Source: UBA5158 sp963692955 (lineage in GTDB: Bacteria; Pseudomonadota; Gammaproteobacteria; DSM-16500). From it: a stretch of 64,000 bases of DNA. Position 1 is the stretch's first letter; each line of letters begins with the position of its first letter. Location of the stretch: the NCBI GenBank assembly GCA_963692955.1, contig OY843587.1, forward strand, positions 2,232,001 through 2,296,000, in the 5' to 3' direction. The notes below the pieces were generated by a model, which worked only from the letters and a program-made list of their open reading frames with translations, was not told the DNA's origin and searched no databases. The translations under genes were made by a program, and so were the position numbers. Of the stretch, positions 33,759 through 43,200 are shown in pieces.

Positions 33759-33933
33759 ACCATACTAACTCATATGAAGTTAACTAAAAATATACTAATC
33801 AAGCTTCGATGTTAGAAAGAATCATGAACATGAAGGCGAAAAGTGTGGCTGCGGTAATGTAATACAATAAAATCATGGCGTTATGTCGTTAAAGGATCAA
33901 TAATAAGAGATGCCGACGGAGAATATAAGCGTT

Positions 33934-33947
33934 ATATCGTACATAAT
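33934..33947 (-). promoter_or_regulatory. Shared upstream element of small RNA 1
   Basis: ATTATGTACGATAT on the minus strand recurs as ATTATGTAGGATAT upstream of the second copy (34297-34310), the only clear match between the two regions that far upstream. It lies about 175 bases before the estimated start. GacA/LetA-type activator sites sit at a similar distance in rsmY/rsmZ genes, but the sequence is not that consensus. The role is inferred. Confidence 0.4.
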
Positions 33948-34009
33948 TGTGAGACATATCGCACAAATTCATGCGTCAATCACACCGTTTAGCAAAATTA
34001 CCAGGGGAG

Positions 34010-34150
34010 AAAAAAATGGGCGGGTTTGAAGCCGCCCCAAGATGCTCAACTCAGGTATAGCAATCCTTGCTAAATATTCCATCCTTGGGCATACAAAACG
34101 AGGAGTGGTTGCAAGAATCCATTCAATAACCGTATGTCATCCATGACATG
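34010..34150 (-). ncRNA. Small RNA 2, paralogue of small RNA 1
   Basis: This minus-strand stretch ends in a terminator (GGGGCGG/CCGCCC stem, 34018-34038, then seven T). Its core matches small RNA 1 closely: GCAACCACTCCTCGTTTTG, AAGGATGG, TAGCAAGGATTGCTA and TGAGTTGAGCAT are shared. The 5' hairpin ATGTCA-TGGA-TGACAT (34134-34149) differs in stem sequence from copy 1 yet keeps GGA in the loop. The terminator stems also differ but still pair. This covariation supports a real structured RNA family. Five GGA motifs are present. A -10-like TATTAT lies just upstream (34156-34161). Confidence 0.72.
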
Positions 34151-34296
34151 CGGCTATAATAGCAACTAATATGAGCACGAGTAATATGGCCAAAATAGCT
34201 TTATCTAGAAGGAAACTGCTGCTTCAATTTTAGTTCATGTTATAAAACATAGGCTTAGTCGACGAAATAACGTAATTTAACTAGGTTGAATGGACA

Positions 34297-34310
34297 ATAT
34301 CCTACATAAT
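34297..34310 (-). promoter_or_regulatory. Shared upstream element of small RNA 2
   Basis: ATTATGTAGGATAT, identical at 13 of 14 bases to the element upstream of small RNA 1, about 150 bases before the estimated start of this copy. It is a candidate activator site common to both small RNA genes. Confidence 0.4.
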
Positions 34311-34427
34311 CTTGCGCAAATGCTGTCGCTGAACATAAATTAGTTCTCAAAAAATGGACTAGACATGCGAAGATGAAGAGTTTTTTTACTAGCGTAAACG
34401 GATTGAATTTTGGCTTTTTACACCGCA

Positions 34428-34461
34428 TTTCACCCGCCAGCGTTAAAACTGGCGGGTGAAA
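34428..34461 (-). terminator. Strong hairpin after minE
   Basis: TTTCACCCGCCAG and CTGGCGGGTGAAA make a perfect 13-bp stem with an 8-base loop, 7 bases past the minE stop. There is no T run after it on the minus strand, so it may protect the 3' end or act as a weak terminator of the yajQ-minCDE transcript. Confidence 0.55.
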
Positions 34462-34468
34462 ACAGCGC

Positions 34469-34747
34469 TCATTCTTGCGGCAATACGATATTTAATTCCA
34501 ATACCGAACAGCCCTCTTGTCTATCCAATTCCACTTTCACGGCGTCTTTATTTATATTCACATATCTCGCGATCACGTCTAATAAATCTTTTTGCATCGC
34601 CGCGAAATAATCGGGTTTATCGCGTTTTGCGCGTTCGTGGGAAATAATAATTTGCAGCCGTTCTTTCGCGAATTTTGCCGACTTAGCAGGACGTCGAAAC
34701 GCACGCGTGAATTGGTCGATTCTGTTGATGACTTTAGTTAGGCTCAT
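34469..34747 (-). CDS. minE: Cell-division topological specificity factor MinE
   Basis: A 92-residue protein that displaces MinD from the membrane and drives pole-to-pole oscillation, keeping the Z ring at mid-cell. The anti-MinCD helix (KFAKERLQIIISHERAKR, about residues 24-41) is clear, with a dimerising C-terminal domain (AVKVELDRQEGCSVLELNIV). GGAGA lies 4 bases before the ATG. The start overlaps the minD stop by four bases. A strong hairpin follows the stop. Length and order (minC-minD-minE) are standard. Confidence 0.95.
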   Translation of the reverse strand: MSLTKVINRIDQFTRAFRRPAKSAKFAKERLQIIISHERAKRDKPDYFAAMQKDLLDVIARYVNINKDAVKVELDRQEGCSVLELNIVLPQE

Positions 34748-35568
34748 GTGGTCTCCTTCTCCTTAAAGCTAAACATCCGTTTTAGCCAATGTGATTTTTC
34801 TTCGAGAAAACGAAAAGCGAGTTGATCTCCTAAAAATCTCCCGACCGCGTCAGAATAAGCTTGTCCCGCGTCACTTTCCGTATCCACAATGACGGGCACA
34901 CCTGAATTGGAAGCTCGCAATACGGCTTGGGATTCTGGTATCACACCTAATAGTGGCACCGCCAAGATTTCATTGACGTCGGCAAGACTCAACATATCGC
35001 CTGAGGCGACGCGTCTTGGCGAATAGCGTGTCAGTAATAAATGTTCGCTGATATTGGGTTTACCTTCTTCCGCGCGTTTGGTTTTGCTAGATAATAATCC
35101 CAGCATGCGGTCGGAGTCGCGCACCGAAGAGACTTCTGGATTAGTGACGACAATCGCGCTGTCGGCAAAATACATGGCTAGCTGCGCCCCGCGCTCGATC
35201 CCGGCGGGCGAATCACAAACGATATAATCGAAGGTTTTTCCCAGTTCTTCTAATACGTTACCCACACCCTCCAGGGTCAGGGCGTCTTTATCGCGGGTTT
35301 GCGACGCGGGTAAAATAAATAATTCTTTGGTGTGTTTATCACGGATTAAAGCTTGCGTTAAGTTCGCTTCACCGCGAATCACGTTCACAAAGTCATACAC
35401 TACTCTGCGCTCACAACCCATAATCAAATCTAAATTCCGTAAGCCAATATCAAAATCGATAACGGCGGTTTTGTAACCGCGGCTGGCTAATCCGACGGCA
35501 AAAGACGCGCTGGTGGTGGTTTTACCCACCCCGCCTTTACCTGATGTTACGACAATTATTTTAACCAC
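34744..35568 (-). CDS. minD: Septum-site ATPase MinD
   Basis: A 274-residue ParA-type ATPase that recruits MinC to the membrane. The deviant Walker A lies in VTSGKGGVGKTT; the switch regions are in VIDFDIGLRNLDL and YIVCDSPAGIERGA. The C-terminal amphipathic membrane-targeting helix (WLKRMFSFKEK) is present. The start is set at a GTG (MVKIIVVTSGKGG), with GGGAGAG about 7 bases upstream; an in-frame TTG two codons earlier is less well spaced. It overlaps minE by four bases and follows minC by 46 bases. Confidence 0.96.
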   Translation of the reverse strand: MVKIIVVTSGKGGVGKTTTSASFAVGLASRGYKTAVIDFDIGLRNLDLIMGCERRVVYDFVNVIRGEANLTQALIRDKHTKELFILPASQTRDKDALTLEGVGNVLEELGKTFDYIVCDSPAGIERGAQLAMYFADSAIVVTNPEVSSVRDSDRMLGLLSSKTKRAEEGKPNISEHLLLTRYSPRRVASGDMLSLADVNEILAVPLLGVIPESQAVLRASNSGVPVIVDTESDAGQAYSDAVGRFLGDQLAFRFLEEKSHWLKRMFSFKEKETT

Positions 35569-35614
35569 GTTCAATCTCTCCCTTTGATGAATGACACACT
35601 TTGAGTCTTGCTCC

Positions 35615-36373
35615 CTAGACTATTTCAATTTTTACCTGTTCATTTGCCAGATAAATCTGTACGGTCGCATCTTGCGACGTCACGTTATGTATATCGTCTT
35701 TTACTAAATAATAGCCCGCAATCGCGACTAATTCGGCCTCTAACGAACGGCAGAAAATCCGCGCGCTAGTATCGCCCTGCACCCCCGCCAACGCTCTACC
35801 GCGCAACGGGCCGTAAACATGGATGTTGCCATCCGCCAATAATTCCGCACCCACGCTGACTGGCGCCACGACGATTAAATCAGCGTCGCGCGCATAGACT
35901 TGCATGCCAGAGCGAATGGGGGTCGTGATAATTTTAGATTGTTGGTACAGCTTGCCGATTTTCGGCGCGGCGGTTTCTTCTTTTACCGATTCTTCTTTCG
36001 GTGTTGATTCTGTAGATGCCGCGGGTTTTGCCGTGCTGCCTTGACGCCCTACTGCAATCACTGGCAAGCCTGCATTGACAGCGTCAAAATGCTGTTTATC
36101 GCTGCCGCCGCGCACGCCGACCGGCACCATATTGTTGGCGATAATGATGTGTTTCATCCGCGGAAAATCGACGTCTTCAAATTTTATGGATTCGAGATCG
36201 ATCACTAACGCTGAGCCGATAAAAAAATTAGGCGCGCGGCTGATGGTCGCGACTAAATGCGCCTCGAGTTGATCCAAATCATAAAGATTGATTTGCATGA
36301 TCGTGCAAGGCGAAAAGCTCGTTTTAAATTGAAAACAAGTTTGGCGTTCAGTAACTGAATGACTATCTAACAT
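35615..36373 (-). CDS. minC: Septum-site determining protein MinC
   Basis: A 252-residue inhibitor of FtsZ polymerisation, active at the membrane with MinD. The N-terminal domain (FQFKTSFSPCTIMQINLYDL; SALVIDLESIKFEDVDF) binds FtsZ. After a variable acidic linker (STPKEESVKEETAAP), the C-terminal beta-helix domain (GMQVYARDADLIVVAPVSVG; NIHVYGPLRGRALAG) binds MinD. The ATG at 36373 is chosen because GGGA lies about 9 bases before it and the sequence then fits the family. A longer in-frame extension into yajQ is unsupported. The start codon lies one base after the yajQ stop, so the two are probably coupled. Confidence 0.95.
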   Translation of the reverse strand: MLDSHSVTERQTCFQFKTSFSPCTIMQINLYDLDQLEAHLVATISRAPNFFIGSALVIDLESIKFEDVDFPRMKHIIIANNMVPVGVRGGSDKQHFDAVNAGLPVIAVGRQGSTAKPAASTESTPKEESVKEETAAPKIGKLYQQSKIITTPIRSGMQVYARDADLIVVAPVSVGAELLADGNIHVYGPLRGRALAGVQGDTSARIFCRSLEAELVAIAGYYLVKDDIHNVTSQDATVQIYLANEQVKIEIV

Positions 36374-36374
36374 A

Positions 36375-36857
36375 TTAATCCCGAAAATTTTCAAATTGCA
36401 CAGGCATATCCAACTTCGCTCCACGTAGCATAGCAATTACAGCCTGTAAGTCATCACGTTTTTTTCCGGTGACTCTTACTTGCTCGCCTTGGATGGATGC
36501 TTGCACTTTTAAGTTAGCTTCTTTGATTAACTTAACGAGTTTTTTCGCGAACTCAGCGTTAATCCCCTGACGCACTTCAATGTCTTGTTTGGCTTGGCTC
36601 AAATTCACGACGGCGTCTTTGTAGTCCAAAACGCGGATATCAATTTGGCGCTTCGCTAATTTGCCACATAAAATTTCGTCCATTTGTTTTAATTGAAAAT
36701 CGCTAGGCGCAATTAACGTGAGCGTCGTCTTCGCTTGTTCGACGCGCGCGTCCGTGCCTTTAAAATCAAAACGCGTATTCAATTCTCGGTTGGTTTGGTC
36801 CACCGCATTCGCAATTTCATGGCTATCAATTTTTGAAACGATATCGAAAGTGGGCAT
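36375..36857 (-). CDS. yajQ: YajQ family nucleotide-binding protein
   Basis: A 160-residue UPF0234 protein. It begins MPTFDIVSKIDSHEIANAVD and continues RFDFKGTDARVEQAKTTLTL, the core family signature, ending with GAKLDMPVQFENFRD. In Xanthomonas and Pseudomonas a YajQ protein binds cyclic di-GMP and acts with a transcription factor; elsewhere nucleic-acid binding is reported. It is the first gene of a yajQ-minC-minD-minE run, with a single base before minC. Linkage to min genes is unusual to my knowledge. Its divergent neighbour is the giant adhesin gene. Confidence 0.95.
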   Translation of the reverse strand: MPTFDIVSKIDSHEIANAVDQTNRELNTRFDFKGTDARVEQAKTTLTLIAPSDFQLKQMDEILCGKLAKRQIDIRVLDYKDAVVNLSQAKQDIEVRQGINAEFAKKLVKLIKEANLKVQASIQGEQVRVTGKKRDDLQAVIAMLRGAKLDMPVQFENFRD

Positions 36858-37206
36858 AGCTGCTGCTTAAATCCGTTGGTTAGTCGGAAGATTGTAACGA
36901 AAAAATAATATTTAGACATCATTACTCTGATAAAAATTTCACTTCTTAATAAATTCGCTATTTTCCTCCCAAGCCCAGCTTCTTAGCCCCAAATCAGCCA
37001 CTTATAAAAACCCGTTTTTTCCACATAAAAAAATATTGATTGACGCGGCTAAGCCTTTGAAAAAATTGTGAAATAAAAGTTCAAAAATACGGTATAGAGG
37101 TAGATTAAATACAAATCTCTACTAAACTTAAAGTGTACAAACTATAAACGTAACAACGATGAATTTTCTATTAAAAATGGACTTTCGAGTATCAATTTGA
37201 GGTCAA
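36858..37206. other. Divergent promoter region between yajQ and the giant adhesin
   Basis: About 350 AT-rich bases must hold both divergent promoters. Candidate pieces such as TTGTGA (37066), TATAGA (37093) and TATAAA (37144) are present, but none pair at 16-18 bases spacing, so I do not call a promoter. GAGG (37199) is a plausible ribosome-binding site for the adhesin. No further gene is seen. Confidence 0.5.
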
Positions 37207-40200
37207 ATGAACTTATTTAATTCTAATAAATTCGCCCCAGCGAAAACTATTTTTACTAAATTGTTTTCTCAAAGTTTGGTATTAATTATTTCTGCTATTT
37301 TTTCAGGTATTGCGCTCAGCAATCCTGTGTTACAGGGTGTGACGTCGGGCGCTGCGACGGTAAGTTCCTCCGGTAATACCACGACCATCAATCAGTCCAG
37401 CCAACAAGCCATCATTGAATGGAACAGTTTCAATATTTCCGCACAAGAAAAAACTCAGTTCGTCCAACCTAATTCTTCTGCCGTTGCGCTCAATCGCATT
37501 AATCCAAATATGGGCGCGTCACAAATTTATGGTCAGTTAAGTTCGAACGGACAAATCATTTTAATAAATGGCGCGGGCATTCACTTTGGCCCAGGCTCGC
37601 AAGTGGACGTAGGCGGATTAATCGCGTCCACGTCAGACATTACTAACGCTAATTTTTTAGCGGGCAAATATATTTTTAATATTCCGTCTTTGTTCCAAGG
37701 TTCGATTATTAACGAAGGCTCGATCAAAGCTGCAGATTACGGGCTGGTTGCATTGTTGGGAACGGGTGTCGTTAACAACGGCGTCATTCAAGCACGTCTC
37801 GGCAGTATCGCCTTAGGTGCGGGCAACGCATTTACGTTAGATTTCTATGGAGATCAACTTATCAATTTTACGGTTGATCAAGCTGCCACATCTCCAGGAG
37901 TCGATTCAAATGGAAATAAATTAGCTGCGGGTGTCACAAACTCGGGACAACTGTTAGCTGACGGCGGCAAAGTGTTGGTAACTGCGAATGTCGCTGCGGG
38001 CGTATTAGATAATGTCATCGATATGCAAGGTGTCGCGCAAGCACAATCTGTCGCTCAACAAAACGGGGAAATTATTTTATCGGGTTCTGACAACGGTGTA
38101 GTACTCGTTAGCGGCACCGTGGATGCGTCCGGTAAAGGTGCTGGCCAAACGGGGGGGATTGTCACTATCACTGGTGATGTCATTCACTTGACACAAACTG
38201 CATCCATCGACGCTTCAGGTGACGCAGGCGGCGGTGTTGTCGAAATCGGCGGTAGTGCTCATGGTCAAGGGCCGCTGAAAGATGCCACCCAAACATTACT
38301 TGATAGCGGCTCAGAAGTGAATGTCTCCGCGATTAATACTGGCAACGCGGGTCAAGCTGTTGTCTGGTCTAATGATGATACGGAATTTTTAGGTAATATT
38401 CTTTCTAATGGCGGTGCTTTAAGAGGTAATGGCGGTAACGTTGAAGTTTCCGGTGGCTTTCTTAATTTTGTTGGAAATGTTAATAGCTCGGCGGCAAATG
38501 GTAACGTAGGAAATTTATTATTGGATCCTTATGCAATCGTTATTAGTACCGGCGCAAATAATAATTATTCTGGATCAGGTACACCAACCAACGTTGCGTC
38601 GGGATCCAGCAGTGTTATGAACGTAACGACATTACAAAATGAATTGGTAAGCAATGATGTATCTATTAGCTCAGGTTCAACCGGTACAGGCGATGGTAGT
38701 GTTACGGTCAGCAATGCTGTCACTTGGACCTCCGGTCATACGCTAACGTTAAACGCAACTGGCAATATTTACATTAACGCTTCAATTACAGCTACCAGCG
38801 GGACGTTAACATTAAAAGCGGGTGATGGCTTAGCAGCTGGCAATGGTTTTGGCTCAACCGTCGGTTCCGTATTATCTCTCGCAAATCTAAATCTTAATAC
38901 CAATAACGGTAATGGCGCTATTTATACCTTCACCGCAGGTATGGCAATTACGGGTACGCTTGCCGTTGGCGTAGACGCGCAAATGGATGTTACAAATGCT
39001 TTTAGCAATCAAACGAGTGCCGCTGTAACTTTAACTAACGCGGCTGTTATTCTCAGTGCAAATACTAACTCCACCAATATGCTTGGTACTGGCACGATAA
39101 CAATTAATAGTGGCGCCACCATTGAAACAGACAATAGTGCTATAACTGTGCCTAATAATATTGTAATTAATAGTGGCACGCTCACACTCCAAGGTTCATC
39201 GACAAGCAGCTATAACGGCGTTATTTCCGGCTCGGGTAACGTCAGCGAAAGTGGTACGGGTTCGGTGACTTTCTCTGCCAATAATACTTATTCTGGTACT
39301 ACCAATATCGCCGCTGGAGGGGCATTGATAGCGAACAATACTTCAAGCAATTATGGTGGCTTGGGAACAGGAACCTTGACAGTAAATGGTAGTGGCCAAA
39401 TTATTTTCCCAGGCGGTGAATATCAAACGATTGATAATGCTATTACCTTAACGGGTGGCACCCGTTCGTCACCCGCTATAATCCAGGCAAATGGTGGTGA
39501 TACCTTCAATGGCAATATCACTGTTAGTGGCACCGGCGAATTGTATGCTGCCACCTCTACTAATACGAATGTTTACGGCAATTTAGTGGGTACAACATCA
39601 TCTGTACTGCTTGGTGCACCCGAAGATGGTACGGACCACTACTACACAGATAACTCATCAACTTGGAATGGTACGATTGTTAGTGAGGGTTCACAAGGCA
39701 CACAAGAGGCCGACGCCGCTGGCGCTTTTGGCTCTAGCAGTGCGAACTTGCAACAAGTCGGTAGTAATGCCTTTTACATGGAAAGTGGCGGTAATGAATA
39801 TGCGAATATTCAGATCGCTAATGGCCAGACTTTTGAATTAGCGGGCAGTAACACTAGCACCTATTCAGGAACGGTTGGTTATCAAAGCGGCGCCAGTGGC
39901 GGGACGCTATCTATCGGCGGGGCTGGAAACATCGATTTCACGGGTAGCACCAGCGCCAATTTCGCTATTACTGTTCAAAGTGGACAGTTAGAAATAGGGT
40001 CCGCTAATGGGGTGGGTACAGGTGCGGTTACAGTACAATCAGGTAATGGCATAGATATCGTCGCCAATAATATAACTTTCTCTAACGCTATTTCAGCGCT
40101 GGGTGGCGGCATCAACGGCAACACCAACGGCGCAATATCAATTGACGGGACTGGCGATACTTATAGTGGCGCTGTGACATTGACTGGCACCAGTTATATC

Positions 40201-43200
40201 GGCGGTTCCGGTTCAGGCACTATAAGTAATTTGAATACGGGTAATAATGCCATCAAAAAAGTGGGCTTGGGCGCACTGACGTTTTCAAGTCTTTCTGATA
40301 CCAACACTGTAGAAATTGCTAATGGAACGCTGACTGCTCCCAGTTTTGGTACCGGCGCACTAACCCTTTCCGGAGGTACACTCATCAACAACGCCAGGTT
40401 GACTTTGGGTAATAGTAGTGTGGCTGTGACGGGAAATTCAGAGATAAGTCCTGGCGGAAATTTAACGATAAACACGAACATTGCCCTTTCAAATGGCGCT
40501 ATATTGACAGTCGATAACACCACTCAAACGATGACTTTTGGAGGTAACATCAGTGGCAATGGCGGCATTACCATCGGCGCCAATACTTATTACAATTATT
40601 TCGACGGCACAGATACGTATACGGGTGGAACTATTTTAAATGGCGGCCATGATTACGCTCTCAGCGGCAATGCTTTTGGTACGGGGTCCGTCACGTTAAA
40701 CAATGCCAATAATCTTCAGTTTTCTCTCGGCGGGACTTTTTCAAATTTATTTATTCTAAATAACACGGCTAGTAGCGTTGAAAACCTTTATATACCAGGC
40801 TCTGTAACCGTAACTTTAAACGGCGGATTGCAAGTCAACGGTAATACTAATCTTTTTCCAGACAATAATTCAAATCTTATCATTAACAGCGCATTAACGG
40901 GTTCCGGCGTACTGAATCTCACAGGGCCGTGGACGTACGCTTTCGAGCAATCTAGCCCTAACTTCAGTGGTACACTTAATGCCATAGGAACAGGTACCAT
41001 CGCGACCTATGCCTCTAACGCGCTAGGTAATTCCAACGCCACCTTAAACTATGTGAGTTCAAGTAATGGCGGCCAAGGCACACCCACGGCTTTAAACAGT
41101 AATAATACCATCGCCAGCGGTTACACAGAATCCACTAATATTAATTTCGAAAATAATATTTATGGATTTGGTGTCCAAGGGAACACAACTCTATCTGGCA
41201 ATATATCTTTTGACACAGCTATAACATTGAGCCCGAGTAGTGGCGTGATACTTGCTTTAACTGGGAACCTTTCGGGTTCCGGAGCGCTAACGTCTAGCGG
41301 CGCGGGTACATTAGGTCTTTCAGGAAGTCTTAGTAACTACACCGGCACGATTACTAGCAGCGCTGGTACGTTAGCGTTAACTGGCAACGGTACATCTTAC
41401 AATAAAGCTGTTTCAATTACGGGTGGCTCGCTACTGCTGGGCGGAACGAATGATCCAACCGGTACTGGTACACTCTCTATCTATAGCGGCGCCAGCATTA
41501 GCGCAGTTTCAGGTACCTATCTTCACAATTCTAGTACATCATTTAATGGTAGCGTCTCTTTCGGCGGCGTTAGCAGTATTGAATTCGCGGGCGGCGCACC
41601 TACATTCGGCGGCGCTATCAGCGACAACGATGGCGGCACATTACAGCTTGACTCAGCATTTAATCCCGGCCAAACGTTGTCTGTTCAAAGTGGTACGTTA
41701 AGCGCGAATAGTATTACGTTGGGTGGCACGACGAGTTTATCCGCTGGCTCATTGTCTGCTTCCGGCGCGATTAGTCTCTCCGCGCTCGGCGCGAGCAACG
41801 GTACAGTTAACGTAACGAGTAGTGGCAGCACGGTCAGCATCAGTGGCGCCACTAATTTAGGTGCTGGTACGACACTAAATTTATCTAGCAGCGGCTCAAC
41901 AAGTTTTACCGGCGGCGCAACGGTAAGTTCGGGTAGCACTTTTTCTATCTCTTCAGGTGGTGGAATTACACTTTCTACAAACTCCATCACGCTAGGCAGC
42001 GGTAGCCAATTTACGTTGAATGATACTTCAGGTTCAACGGGTATTGCTATTTCTACCAGTATCGGCGGCAACAGCTCTTCAAACGTCGGTAATCTTTCGA
42101 TTAGCGCTCCTAACATTTCGCAAAGTATTACTGACAGCGCTGCGATCACCGTTAATAATTTTACGTTGAATAGCGGTAAGTTTTATCAAGTAAACAGTTC
42201 ACTACCTACTTTCAGTGTGGGAAATAATTTCTCTATCACTTCAGGCACAGGTTCATTTACTCGCGCAACGGCTTTGTCGGGAAGTACTTACACGTTGAAC
42301 GATATCTATGGATTACAAGGTGTTTCAACTCTGGCTTTAAGCAATAGTTACGTGTTAGCAAATAGTATCACCGCACCCTCTTCAATGAGTAATTGGACCG
42401 GCCCGAATGGTTCAACTGGTTTTACCCCAATCGGTACGCTTGGCTCGGCTTATTCAGGTACTTTTAACGGTAATGGCTACACCGTTAGTAATCTTTATAT
42501 GGATTACATCGTGCCTTCTTCGGGTAGTGGTGTTAGTACAGGGTTATTTAATAATTCTTCCGGCACGATCGAAAACTTGGGTTTAGCCAATATTAATTTT
42601 ACGCAACAATTATATGTTGCCAATAACAATACCGCCGCCGCGTCCGGTTTAGTGGGCTTGAACAGTGGCACGATCAGTGATGTGTTTGTCACCGGTACAC
42701 TCGTTGGGGCCGACCAAGGGACGTTGGCGGGAACGAATATTATGGGCGGCTTAGTCGGGGTCAACAACGGCACGATTTCGAATAGTTACTCAGTTATTAC
42801 CGAAAATATCGCTAATAATTTGGGTGGCGGCGGTATCGTTGGTCAGAATAATTCGGGTGGCACAATTACGAATACTTATACTGTGCCAACTTATACAGGT
42901 AATTATAAACAGAATGGCAGCACCACTACTTTTACGAATAATGGGACTATCAATAACTCTTATTACGATACGGCGAATAATCCAAAATCAGGCGGCGGCG
43001 GTACCGGTTTAACTGACGCGCAAATGCAACAATATAATAACTTTTCCGGTTTTGGTTTTACTGGCTCTTCACCCGTCTGGGCAATTCCACAAGCGGGCGG
43101 GTATCCCGTCTTAACTGCGTTAACACCTGGGCCGTATGCGCCTGTGGGCATTACACTGACAGGTACGGTTAGCAATGGCGCGAACGATTCGCTGACTTTT

